Shown here piece by piece: positions 8,184-16,700 of a DNA stretch of 42,534 nt. Made by a program: the position numbers and the translations under genes. Under the pieces are notes generated by a model. It did not search any database. It was not told the origin of the DNA and was given only the letters and a program-made list of their open reading frames with translations. Source of the stretch: Planctomicrobium piriforme (GTDB taxonomy: Bacteria > Planctomycetota > Planctomycetia > Planctomycetales > Planctomycetaceae); assembly GCA_945860955.1 (NCBI GenBank), contig CAMATH010000070.1, positions 1 to 42,534 of the forward strand, written 5' to 3'. Positions within the stretch are counted from its first letter, which is position 1. Every line of letters starts with the position of its first letter.

Positions 8184-8396
8184 AAAAGCGACAGCCCCCA
8201 GGCTCGACCGAAACCCGACGCTGGGCGTCGTTCATCGCCGACACAACGGCGTCGAAGTCCGCCGGCTTGTGGTTCAGCGTCTCCCGGCGGTTCCCGCGAC
8301 TCAAAACGTGGTAGATCATCCCGCCAACAGCGGCTCGAGTGGTCCGTGGCGTCCTCGGAGGGTGGCCGAACCGAGTCTCCAAGTCGAGAACGCGCT

Positions 8397-8633
8397 ATGT
8401 CCCCATTTTTTCCTGTCGCAACGGGTGAAGCGGGTTTCTGGGGACGGTGGCAGGACTACGTTCAAACAGGCCACTGCGGGACTGTCGCACTCAAATCACG
8501 CGATCCGAGCGACGACCGTGTCTCGATTTTGGAATTTGCCGGTACTGCGTCGAACGCAGATGATGTTCTTGCGATGGAGCAGCAGTGGAAGGCGAAGTTG
8601 CAGAGCCAGGAAATGGGTCTGAATCGGAATTGA
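8397..8633 (+). pseudogene. GIY-YIG nuclease-like fragment lacking its N-terminus
   Basis: The frame from 8397 to the TGA at 8631-8633 matches the C-terminal half of GIY-YIG family proteins: VATGEAGFWGRWQDYVQTGH, then VSILEFAGTASNADDVLAME, QQWKAKLQSQE and MGLNRN. The GIY and YIG strands and the catalytic Arg region should lie upstream but are replaced by the outer end of RAYT remnant B. The ATG at 8397 belongs to the repeat end (ATGTCCCC), so it is not the native start. The simplest reading is that the transposon insertion or a deletion removed the 5' half. Confidence 0.7.
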
Positions 8634-8672
8634 CTGCGGGGTGCCTGCTTCGAGCACAACCAAAGATCCCCC

Positions 8673-9140
8673 TCATTCGTCAGCGTCGGGTGCCGACTCC
8701 GATTCCCGGAGAAGTTCGAGCAACTCCAAGTCCGTCAGCACCCGAATACCCCCCGCCTCGCAATGCGCCCGCACGTCGGGATGCTGCAGATGGCGGTCCC
8801 GGGTGCAGAGCATGTCGGCGTGGCCGGCGATCGCCGTCGCTACGATGCCATCGTCGGCTGGATCATGTAGAACAACCGGAACGGCGGGCTCGTTCGGAAG
8901 TTCAACGGTCGCCCCCGCCGACTGCAGGTCGGCGATGTACTGGTCGATGCCCGCGTCGTCGAGGCCGTGCAGGTTTCGCACGCGTTCGTACCGCAGTATG
9001 CGGCTCAATTCCGAGAGAATGTAACCCGACAGCAACAGAACGTTCGGGTCTTCCGTGGCCTTCAAAAGCAACGCGCGCGCCGGCCCGGAATTGGGCGTCG
9101 CGGCACGAGCCAGAATGTTGGTATCGAGCAGGATCCGCAT
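8673..9140 (-). CDS. PIN-domain toxin (VapC-like, PIN_3 type)
   Basis: 155 residues, beginning MRILLDTNILARAATPNSGP with the first PIN aspartate in LLDTN. It continues with LSGYILSELSRILRYERV (the conserved Glu in LSEL), DPADDGIVATAIAGHADMLC with paired Asp residues, and TRDRHLQ. All four acidic positions expected for a PIN ribonuclease are visible, so it looks active. The acidic tail ESESAPDADE is short. Its ATG (9140-9138) overlaps the stop of the upstream antitoxin gene by one base (TGATG), which implies coupled translation. It lies between the GIY-YIG fragment and RAYT remnant C. Confidence 0.88.
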   Translation of the reverse strand: MRILLDTNILARAATPNSGPARALLLKATEDPNVLLLSGYILSELSRILRYERVRNLHGLDDAGIDQYIADLQSAGATVELPNEPAVPVVLHDPADDGIVATAIAGHADMLCTRDRHLQHPDVRAHCEAGGIRVLTDLELLELLRESESAPDADE

Positions 9141-9433
9141 CAGGGTGTTCGCGGACGGACGTGCTCCATCGCCTCTTCGATTGCCGCGTCCGCCTCGTCT
9201 GCCGAGAGGCCGTGCTTCACGGCATTCCTGTCGATTGCCTCGAACGTCTTCATGAGTTGTTGACGTGCGGCAGCTCGCACTGCCGGGTCTGGCGCCACGC
9301 CAGGCGTGTAGGCGATTACGAACACTTGCTGTTCCGGCGAAAGCTTCCCCCCCAGCAGCGCTTCGAGGGCGGTCCGTTCGCCCGACGGCATCTCGTTCAC
9401 ATTTCGGGTGGTCATGGTTTCCATGGATTCCAT
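9140..9433 (-). CDS. Small antitoxin partner of the PIN toxin
   Basis: 97 residues if started at the ATG at 9433, preceded by CAGGGTAGA as a plausible ribosome binding site; in-frame ATGs at 9424 and 9415 are alternatives. The body (MTTRNVNEMPSGERTALEAL, LGGKLSPEQQVFVIAYTPGV) is like small proteins found before PIN toxins in planctomycetes and cyanobacteria. The C-terminal part (ADEADAAIEEAMEHVRPRTP) is a charged helix that could fold on the toxin. No clear DNA-binding motif is visible. It is assigned by its coupling to the toxin gene. Confidence 0.75.
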   Translation of the reverse strand: MESMETMTTRNVNEMPSGERTALEALLGGKLSPEQQVFVIAYTPGVAPDPAVRAAARQQLMKTFEAIDRNAVKHGLSADEADAAIEEAMEHVRPRTP

Positions 9434-9517
9434 TCTACCCTGGCGATTAGGGCGAGCCAAATGAATTCTTGTAGACGCCAATCCGAGGTCGGAGACAAAA
9501 CGGGGACAGAGTGAGTT

Positions 9518-9794
9518 TCAAGACCTCTTCGGTCTTCCTGCGGTCGCAAACAGGGTTCCAGGCCCAACGCTTGAGTGGTAGAACGCGTCCAGTCGTCGTT
9601 GCCGACCGGCCGGCCGCGCTGATTGACGCAATCGCTGCAAGTCGCCGCTCGAGAGCGGTTCGTTGACACTCGCCCATCATGCCGCATGTCGCGGCGCCGG
9701 CGTGCCACGCCAGAGCCGCCGGTCATCAGCGGACAACCAGCCGGGCAGGGGGACTGTCGCTTGAGACGATTCGACTGCGTTTTTGCCACAACCG
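9518..9794 (-). pseudogene. RAYT (Y1_Tnp) remnant, copy C (C-terminal part only)
   Basis: The minus strand holds the C-terminal RAYT part in broken frames: LPGWLSADDRRLWRGTPAPR, VNEPLSSGDLQRLRQSI, RPVGNDDWTRSTTQALGLEP and CLRP. A single-base loss in the conserved CCTGGCGGTC (here CCTGCGGTC at about 9537) shifts the frame before the native stop at 9518-9520. The N-terminal half is absent: at 9786-9794 the shared sequence CCACAACCGG runs into the bulged hairpin and then unrelated DNA. It is the most decayed copy. The low-coordinate side has AAAACGGGGACAGAGTGAGT, as in the other copies. Confidence 0.75.
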
Positions 9795-9823
9795 GAGCGA
9801 CGCCGCAGGAGCGTCGTCGCGAC
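9795..9823. repeat. Bulged GCGACGC hairpin, second copy
   Basis: GAGCGACGCCGCAGGAGCGT followed by CGTCGCGAC. It differs from 8156-8183 by one inserted A in the loop and marks the truncated end of RAYT copy C. Confidence 0.75.
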
Positions 9824-9920
9824 ATGGACCACATCAGGGCTTTGCCTCTTCGCCGTCTTGTATCGCCAATTCCCGCCCCAATCCCCACCCAAAAAAAATG
9901 AAAAAACGTCCACTTCACAC

Positions 9921-9949
9921 TTGAATCCTAAATAATACGCACGTATACT
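9921..9949 (+). promoter_or_regulatory. Predicted sigma70-type promoter
   Basis: TTGAAT (9921-9926) and TATACT (9944-9949) are spaced by exactly 17 bases in an A/T-rich patch that stands out from its surroundings. Transcription would start near 9956, about 50 bases before the gene at 10006. An ATG at 9957 opens a 25-codon frame that overlaps the gene start in another frame; it could be a leader peptide. Confidence 0.5.
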
Positions 9950-10005
9950 GAAACGTATGAGTACTTCATCGACGCAGCTCCAAGAGGATTCGAACGCGGT
10001 GTCCT

Positions 10006-11373
10006 ATGAATTCAAGGGTGATTCACACATCTGACCCGGGGGGAACCGGTCGGGGGAAACGACGCCCGCCGGCTTCCGAGTCGACACAGGAGACGGTTGA
10101 TCAGATCCAGGTCCGGGACTGGAGCGTTGACGAAGAGTCGCTCCTGGAGCCCGACTGGATCTGGCAACGGTGGCTTCCCCGGGGACGTGTCACAGTGCTG
10201 GGAACCCCCTCGGGAAGTGATTTCTCGGGGCTGGTCGCCGACCTTGTCGCCCGGGTCACTGCGGGGACCACGTTTCCGGGTCTTGGCCCTCCGACCGGCC
10301 TGTACTGCAAGCAATTCGCGCAAAGAGTCGCCGTCGTGACCGCTGGAGGCGATCCGCGGCGCGATTTCGGTCGGCTGGTTGCGCTGGCTGGCGGTCGGCT
10401 CGACCAGGTGCACCTGACCAGTGGCATTGTCGAACCCGTCGGCCCGGAGGGGCACCCGACTAAGCGACCGTTCAACCTGCCGGCCGATTTCCCGCTGTTG
10501 CGCCAATGGCAATTTGAGGAGAATCTGCCCCCCGCGCACTTGACCATACCTCGTTCGTCGGAACACGAACCGGTCGCGCTTCTCGTGATCGAAGCCCTCC
10601 CCCGGCAGGTCTCGAAATGGCGCGAGTCGGAGCTGCGCACGCTGCTCGATCAGCTCAACCGTCTGGCCTTCGAACGCCACATGGCGATCCTGTTGGTGAC
10701 TCCGCTCACGGTTCTGCCAGCCCGATTGTCGGCCGGGAAAGTCACACTGGCGAAGGCATTCGGCAGCTCCATGCTGGTCGAGTCGGCCGGCGCGCTGTGG
10801 CATATTGATCAGAACCCTTCACATCCCGATCGCTTCGACCTCGTTTGTCACAAACTCTGCCAACGTCCCCCTGCGCTGTCGTTTTCGGTGGCCGAGAATG
10901 GAGTCCAGTGGGAGATTGCCGACTGGCTTGATCCCCGTTCTGCGCCGTCGATTCCTAAACCCATTGTCGCCGTTGTCCCCGCGGCGTTTGAATTGCCCGC
11001 AATGTCTGACGTGCCCACGTTGTTCGCCACTCCCCCGGTGGCGGCAACGGAAAGCGCGCCACCTTCCACACCCCCCTCGTCAATACCACCACCCCGGCGA
11101 AGTCCTCCCGCGATAACGAAACGCAAACAGTCCCCGCCGCAGAATCCGCAGCGGGAGCCAGTCACCTGGTCCGAAGCGAAATCGCAGCGGGAACGGGCAT
11201 CACGAGCGTCGCCGGTAATGGAGTCGACAGCTCCGCGACCGGCGGTCGACGGCTCGCCACCAATTCGGAGGACCGAGGACGAATTGCGACAGACACCCGA
11301 ATGGAAACGGGCGTCGCGAAGCGAACGCAAACGACTTCTCAGAAACGCGCGAGCGGGAATCGTGGCGAATTGA
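10006..11373 (+). CDS. AAA_25 / RepA-like RecA-fold protein with degenerate nucleotide-binding motifs
   Basis: 455 residues. The layout follows the AAA_25 (RepA-type helicase) family: WIWQRWLPRGRVTVLGTPSG (51-70) then SDFSGLVADLVARVTAG matches the start where relatives have GDPGLGKS; VALLVIEALPRQV matches the Walker B strand (usually VVIDP); LAFERHMAILLVTPLTV matches the HGVAVVLVTHLNK strand; AFGSSMLVESAGALWHIDQN matches the GSIAF/RAAW strand. The Walker A Lys-Ser/Thr is absent and the Walker B Asp is Glu, so ATP hydrolysis is doubtful. Residues about 310-455 are a Pro/Ser/Thr-rich linker and a basic tail (EWKRASRSERKRLLRNARAG) that could bind nucleic acid. I chose the ATG at 10006 because no earlier in-frame start is visible. 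It follows the accessory island. Confidence 0.7.
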   Translation: MNSRVIHTSDPGGTGRGKRRPPASESTQETVDQIQVRDWSVDEESLLEPDWIWQRWLPRGRVTVLGTPSGSDFSGLVADLVARVTAGTTFPGLGPPTGLYCKQFAQRVAVVTAGGDPRRDFGRLVALAGGRLDQVHLTSGIVEPVGPEGHPTKRPFNLPADFPLLRQWQFEENLPPAHLTIPRSSEHEPVALLVIEALPRQVSKWRESELRTLLDQLNRLAFERHMAILLVTPLTVLPARLSAGKVTLAKAFGSSMLVESAGALWHIDQNPSHPDRFDLVCHKLCQRPPALSFSVAENGVQWEIADWLDPRSAPSIPKPIVAVVPAAFELPAMSDVPTLFATPPVAATESAPPSTPPSSIPPPRRSPPAITKRKQSPPQNPQREPVTWSEAKSQRERASRASPVMESTAPRPAVDGSPPIRRTEDELRQTPEWKRASRSERKRLLRNARAGIVAN

Positions 11374-11490
11374 GTCGCCTTTCAACGATGATCCGCCATG
11401 GAATTCCGATTCTTGGCTTTCCTACCCTTCCGTCGGGATTCTGACCTATACTACCGGTTTCCCGCCCCACCGACCGACGGTTCCTCCGTC

Positions 11491-12369
11491 ATGATGCCAC
11501 ACACCTCCATTTACTGTTTCCTCGCCTGCTATGTGGTGGCGTTCGGGCTGGAATTGACGCGGTTTCGCGGCAAGAGCACGGTCAGCCGCCTGTTCAGCCT
11601 CGGTTTCACCGGAGCCGGTTTGCTGGCGCACACCTGGTACCTGCTGAACCGCAGCTACGAGACCAGTCTGCCTCCCCTGCTTTCTTCGACCCATGACTGG
11701 ATGCTGGTGGCCGCCTGGCTAGTGGTGTTGATCTACCTCGTTCTCGCCGTCCTGCAGAACGAGATGGCGATCGGAGTGTTCGTGCTTCCGGTCGTGCTGG
11801 TGCTGGTCGCGTCGACCTACGGGTTGAACCACGCGCCGAACAACGAAATCTACGCGATGCAGGCCCGTCGCAGTTGGGGATTGCTGCATGCCGGTCTGCT
11901 TGTTTTTGGCGTCGTGGCGGCCGCGGGGGGATTGCTTTCGGCCATCATGTACCTGCTTCAGCACCGTCGGCTGAAAACCCGGCACGCGCAGCCGGGCGGG
12001 TTTCAGATGCCGAGTCTCCCCCGTCTCGCCCAGGCGAATCGCTGGGCGTTTCTGTTGTCGTTCGTCCTATTGACGCTGGGCTATGCGTCGGGACTGATGC
12101 TCACGATCGCCGCCCCCGATGAGGAAGCATCGGTTTCGTTGATGGAACCGGTTGTGCTGATCAGTGGCGGGGTCTGGACTTTGATGGCCGGGGTCGTGGG
12201 CTGGCTGCTGGTGCATCGCGGTCCGGTGGGCAGGCAGGTCGCCTGGCTGACGATTGTCGGCCTGGGCTGTCTGTTGCTCACCCTCTTCGGGCTGCAACTG
12301 GCGACGGGGAATATTCATAGCGGAAGCCGGTCGGCGGCGCACGCGGTTCAGCCGGAGGTGCGACGATGA
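11491..12369 (+). CDS. ccsA: Cytochrome c assembly / HemX-like membrane protein (CcsA family)
   Basis: 292 residues from the ATG at 11491; the open frame begins at 11398, but the extra 31 residues have no membrane or family character. Roughly eight hydrophobic segments are visible (for example MLVAAWLVVLIYLVLAVLQN and WAFLLSFVLLTLGYASGLML). RRSWGLLHAGLLVFGVVAAA carries the conserved His-containing helix of CcsA/CcmC proteins, which handle haem at the membrane. In Bacillus the relative HemX is in the hemA operon and modulates HemA. Here the gene immediately precedes hemA, supporting the same link to haem supply. Its stop (12367-12369) overlaps an ATG (ATGA) that opens a 17-codon frame leading into hemA. 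Confidence 0.8.
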   Translation: MMPHTSIYCFLACYVVAFGLELTRFRGKSTVSRLFSLGFTGAGLLAHTWYLLNRSYETSLPPLLSSTHDWMLVAAWLVVLIYLVLAVLQNEMAIGVFVLPVVLVLVASTYGLNHAPNNEIYAMQARRSWGLLHAGLLVFGVVAAAGGLLSAIMYLLQHRRLKTRHAQPGGFQMPSLPRLAQANRWAFLLSFVLLTLGYASGLMLTIAAPDEEASVSLMEPVVLISGGVWTLMAGVVGWLLVHRGPVGRQVAWLTIVGLGCLLLTLFGLQLATGNIHSGSRSAAHAVQPEVRR

Positions 12370-12419
12370 GTGTCAGGCTCCACAACCCCCCCAGCGAATT
12401 CCGGGAGACCGCACCGTGA
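12366..12419 (+). other. Possible 17-codon coupling ORF between ccsA and hemA
   Basis: ATG at 12366 overlaps the ccsA stop as ATGA, encodes MSVRLHNPPSEFRETAP, and ends in TGA at 12417-12419, which overlaps the hemA GTG as GTGA. This start-stop chain could pass ribosomes from ccsA to hemA. It is equally consistent with chance, since such short frames are common. Confidence 0.3.
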
Positions 12420-13690
12420 ATCTGCAGGTGGTGTATTGCAATTATCAGTCAGCGGAAATCTCGGTTCGCGAAAAGCTGGGGTTCGCCAAAGATCGGCTGC
12501 CCGAGGCGTACGCCGCCTTGCGCTCGGCGTTTCCCCGCGCGGAATGGGTGGTTCTCTCCACCTGCAACCGGGTGGAGGTCTACACAGCCCAGGAAGACCC
12601 GGCGCAGCTTCCGAGCCACCACGAACTGGCGCAGTTTTTCTCGGACTTCCACCAGGTTCCGGTGCATGAGTTTTTTGACGATCTCTTGGAACGCACCGGG
12701 CCCGACGTGGTCCGCCATCTGTTCCAGGTCGCCGCCAGTCTCGACAGCATGGTTCTGGGAGAGCCCCAGATCGTCGCTCAGGTGAAAGAGGCGTATTCGC
12801 TGGCGCAACAGCATTCCGGAAGCGGCCCGTTGACCAACGCGCTGTTTCAAAGGGCGCTGGGAGTGGCGAAGCGGGTGCGGACCGAGACGGGTCTTGCGGA
12901 GGGGCGGGTTTCGATCGCCAGCGTCGCGGTGGGGGACTTCGGCCGAAAGATCTTCGATCGGTTTGACGACAAGAAAATCCTGGTGATCGGCGCTGGGGAA
13001 ATGGCGATCGAGGCGGTGCGCTATCTCAAAGACGTGGGGGGCCGACAGATTTGGGTCTGCAACCGCACACAGGAACGGGCCGAGTCACTCGCACGGGAGT
13101 GGGGCGGAGAGGTCCGCCCGTTCGAGCGTCTGGACGACTGGCTGTCGCAGGCCGACGTCATTGTCTCGACCACGGGTGCCGACCCGTGTCTCGTTCCGGT
13201 GAGCCGCTTCAAACAGGCGCGGGCGAAAGCGAAGTACAAGCCGGTGTTCGTTCTCGATTTGGGTGTCCCGAGAGACTTCGAGCCGGCGATTCGTGATCTG
13301 GATGACAACGTCTTTCTGTATTGCATCGACGATCTCGAAGCGATCTGCGAACAAAACCGCCGATCGAGGCAACGGGAAGTCGATAAAGCCCTGACGATTG
13401 TCGATCAGGAAGTCGACAAGCTGATGGGAGAGCTGTATCACCGGGCCACCGGACCGATCGTCAAGCGGTTGCGTGACCAGTGGCGCGACGTGGTCGACCA
13501 GGAGAAGAAACGGCTGTTTCAACGGTTGCCCCACCTGGAAAAGGATCGTTCGGAGATCGAACGGTCGATTGAACAGATGGTCAACAAACTCCTGCATCCC
13601 CCACTGGAAGCGTTGCGTGATGAAGCCCGCGAGGGGACGCCGCATGGCCTGCTTGACGCGCTCCGTCGGCTGTTTCGTCTGCAGGAGTGA
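12416..13690 (+). CDS. hemA: Glutamyl-tRNA reductase
   Basis: 424 residues from the GTG at 12416 (MNLQVVYCNYQSAEISVREK), the family's usual length and start; GGGAG at 12403 is a fair ribosome binding site. It reduces glutamyl-tRNA(Glu) with NADPH to glutamate-1-semialdehyde, the first committed step of C5-pathway haem synthesis. The catalytic Cys50 lies in LSTCNRVEVY. The DSMVLGEPQIVAQVKEAY signature, the NADPH-binding ILVIGAGEMAIEA and the C-terminal dimerisation helix with KLMGELYH and MVNKLLHPP are all present. Nothing appears degraded. It is probably co-transcribed with the ccsA/hemX-like gene, and a strong hairpin follows at once. Confidence 0.96.
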   Translation: MNLQVVYCNYQSAEISVREKLGFAKDRLPEAYAALRSAFPRAEWVVLSTCNRVEVYTAQEDPAQLPSHHELAQFFSDFHQVPVHEFFDDLLERTGPDVVRHLFQVAASLDSMVLGEPQIVAQVKEAYSLAQQHSGSGPLTNALFQRALGVAKRVRTETGLAEGRVSIASVAVGDFGRKIFDRFDDKKILVIGAGEMAIEAVRYLKDVGGRQIWVCNRTQERAESLAREWGGEVRPFERLDDWLSQADVIVSTTGADPCLVPVSRFKQARAKAKYKPVFVLDLGVPRDFEPAIRDLDDNVFLYCIDDLEAICEQNRRSRQREVDKALTIVDQEVDKLMGELYHRATGPIVKRLRDQWRDVVDQEKKRLFQRLPHLEKDRSEIERSIEQMVNKLLHPPLEALRDEAREGTPHGLLDALRRLFRLQE

Positions 13691-13709
13691 ACCGGTGCCA
13701 ACACCGGTT
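13690..13709. terminator. Hairpin at the end of hemA
   Basis: AACCGGTG-CCAA-CACCGGTT is a perfect 8-bp stem with a 4-base loop, starting on the last base of the hemA stop codon. It lies between convergent genes (hemA and the TPR gene ending at 13764). There is no U-tract, so it may act as an RNA 3' end stabiliser or a factor-assisted terminator. Confidence 0.55.
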
Positions 13710-13763
13710 CAAGCAACGGCGGCAAAACTCCCTCAGAATGTCGAAACAAAAGCCGGTTGAGAG

Positions 13764-16700
13764 TCAGGTCAGAGACTCGCCGGAGGGAGGCACAGCGTCG
13801 CTTCCACCCGAACGACGGATAAACCCCAGTGCCTTGGCCCGCTTGCCGGGCGGCAGTGGCGGCTTTTTGAATTGTAACGCCCGTTCAAAACACGCCACCG
13901 CTTCATTCACCGATCCCCGGGCGATCGAGAGTTGACCCAGGTTGTATTGCAGCCAGGCATTCTCCGGCTGTAAGGCCAGCGACTCCTGAAACGCTGCGTC
14001 GGCTTCGTCGAGTCGGCCCAGTCCGGTGAGAATTTTCCCGAGTCCATTCAAGCAATACGGGAGGTAGTTCCGCTCGGAACTCCGTGACACCGCGACCGCC
14101 TTTTCCAAGTCAACGAGCGCGAGCTCAAACTCGCCCAGTTCGGCCAGGACCTGTCCCCGACCGTTCCACAGGCCGGCCGTCGGTTCCTCGCACAATTGGA
14201 GAGCCCGCTCATAGTCGTCGAGCGCTTCGGAAAACTGGTCGGAATACCAGTAGGCTCCCGCCCGACACCGGTACGGTTCCATCTCCTCGGGACCAAACTC
14301 GATCGCTTCCGCGGCGGCGGCGATGGCCTCGGCGTAGTCTTCATTCGCCCGCGCCAGTTCCGACTTCATCAGCAATCGGGCGATTTCCAGGGAATTGGCG
14401 TCTTCTGGCGACGACTGGACGGCCGCTTCGAGGTCTTCACGCGATCGGTCGGAATCTCCGGTCTGATCCCAGACCAGACTGCGGCCGATCAACGCTGGGG
14501 TGAATTCCGGATGGTCGCGCAGAATGGCGTCGTAATCGCGCCTGGCCTGCTCGTAATTCCCCAGTCGCAAACTGACCTGTGCCCGGGACAAGAGCGCGGG
14601 AAGCAGATTGGGGACGGAACTGAGGGCGGCATCGAGATCGCGCCGGGCCGACTCGAGATCATACTCCGCCATCCGAATTCGCGACCGCGCCAGATGGCAG
14701 TCGCTGTTTTCCGGATCGAGCGCCAGCGCCTTTTCGAGCGCGTCGAGCGCCTGGGGAACGTCGTTCCTTTTTTCGTACACCAGCGCACGTCCGCGCCAGG
14801 CGTCGGTCGACTTGGGATTCGCCTCGATCACGAAATCGAAGTCCAGGGCGGCGTCGTCGAGATTGCCAGTCGAAAGTCGCAGGAACCCCCGCATCAGGCG
14901 TGGCTCCAACCACGATGGTCCCACCCGGACCGCGTCATCCAGGCTCTGGAGCGCCTCGTCCACCTCTCCCTGGGCGACTCGCAGGCGCGCCAGGTGCCAG
15001 TAGGTGGCCGCGTTCTCGGGATCCAACTCCTGTGCCCGCGTCAGGTCGGAGGCAGCCGCTTCATGATCCTCTCGTAGCAATCGACCGATTCCCCGGACGA
15101 GGTATGCCCGATGCAATTCGATTCCCGAATCGAGCGCGGCCGTGGCGTACTGTTCGGCGGCGTCGGGATCCTGCGACTCGAGACTGATCTGCGCCAGCAG
15201 CACAAGCACTGGCGGGAATTTTGGATCACCACTCAACGCCCGTTCGCAGTCGGCCCGCGCCAACTCCAGCTTACCCGCGTCGAACAGCGTCTCCGCCCGG
15301 AGCCACAACAACACCAAGTGATCGGGTTGTTGTTCCAGACATCGTGAATAGACCTCCAGCGACTCTTCGACCCGCCCGAGCTGTTTCAACAATTCCGCCT
15401 GCATTTGCCACGCCTTCAACGCCCCCCCCGACCGGTCGCAATACAATTCCGCCGCCGCGAGCGCCTCGGCGGTTTTCCCTTCATTCGCCAACAGTGTCGG
15501 TCGCAATTCAAACGGAGGAAGGAACTCCGGGTCGATCGTGTTCGCGGCGTCCAGGCAACGGTACGCCTCGGGGAAGTCATTGACACTCGCGAAGACCCGC
15601 GCGGCGGTGTGCCAAAACTGCGACGAGCGGTTCTCGGTCGGTGCAGAGCGAATCGTTCGCAGCGCCTCTTTGGGGGTGTCAAAAGACAATTGCAGGTGAG
15701 CCAGGAGCGCGTAAGATTCCGCGACTTCAGGATTTTCCGTCATCAGTCGGCGGCAAAGGACGGCAGCATGCTCGCCCCGATTCACCGACAGCAGGAAGAG
15801 CGCGTAGGCGAATCGCATCCCGGGATCCAGGGGCGACCTCGCTCCTTGTTGTTCGGCGATGATCGCCGCCTCGTCAATGCGCCCCTCTGATCGCAAAAGC
15901 TCCAGGCGCAAATGCGTGAGATTGTCATCCTCAGGAAATAGGGCCACCCAGGGAAGACAGTCGTCCGCAGTCAGGTGAAGTGGGGGATCGGGGAATTCAA
16001 CCTGATGAACCCGCATCGCGAGATCCACCACCCTGATTTCGGTCGACACAGCCAACTGTTTGTACCAACGGTGAAACGGAGGGGCCAATTCACTCCGCGG
16101 AAGCCAGTCTCCCTGCGGGCTCTGTTGCACCACGAACGCCAGAGGATAATTGCAGGGCACGGTTGGCAGTTTGGCGAGCCGGGATTGGAGTGCCGCGGAC
16201 CGATCGATCCCCCCCAATGAGAGGATCTGAAGGTCGAATTCATTCCGGCGTCCCGGGAGGATCAACTGACTGACCTGAATGAGATCAAACTCATCTGGGG
16301 GAAACTCTTTGAAAAAGTCCCTGATGGTTTCACTGGTTCGCCTGATCTGAAGCGCCAGAATCTGCCAAAGTATGCCGGAATCAACCAGCTCGGAGGAAGT
16401 TGAATAGACAAACACCCGTTGATGCAGCACCAGGGCCCCGTCGACAAAATGGGCCAAGTCGCCTGGCGTCCGACCCTTGGTTCCCACCGCCCCCGGGTCG
16501 ATCGTGATCCAAGTGCCTGGAATCGCAGAGAGCAACTGCCCGAGTTCAGGCGATTGACACGCCAGGGGGGCGAGAAACTCCTGACGTTGTTTTTCGGAGA
16601 CCGGCGGCTTTTTCCGAAACCAGACCGCGATAAAAATCGCGATCACCATCGCAACCGGGAACACCCAGGGGAATGTCGCCGCCAGCAGAATCCCCAAGGT

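Larger units (their letters stand above)
7841..8352 (-). pseudogene. RAYT (Y1_Tnp) remnant, copy B
   Basis: The N-terminal part reads PRTTRAAVGGMIYHVLSRGN, then RRETLNHKPADFDAVVSAMN and DAQRRVSVEPGGC; the expected start codon before PRTTR is ACG (8352-8350). The C-terminal part reads GWLSADDPLLWRGAPAPRDA, VIEPLSSGDLRRLRHSV, RGRPFGNDDWTRPSAQ and LRQESCL, then TGA in place of Arg, then PPGRPKKS and the native stop at 7841-7843. The central HUH and Tyr region is missing and replaced by an insert with a perfect 14-bp inverted repeat. The insert and its junctions match copy A, so both come from an already defective ancestor. The outer end at 8397 reads ATGTCCCCATTTTTT. Confidence 0.8.
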
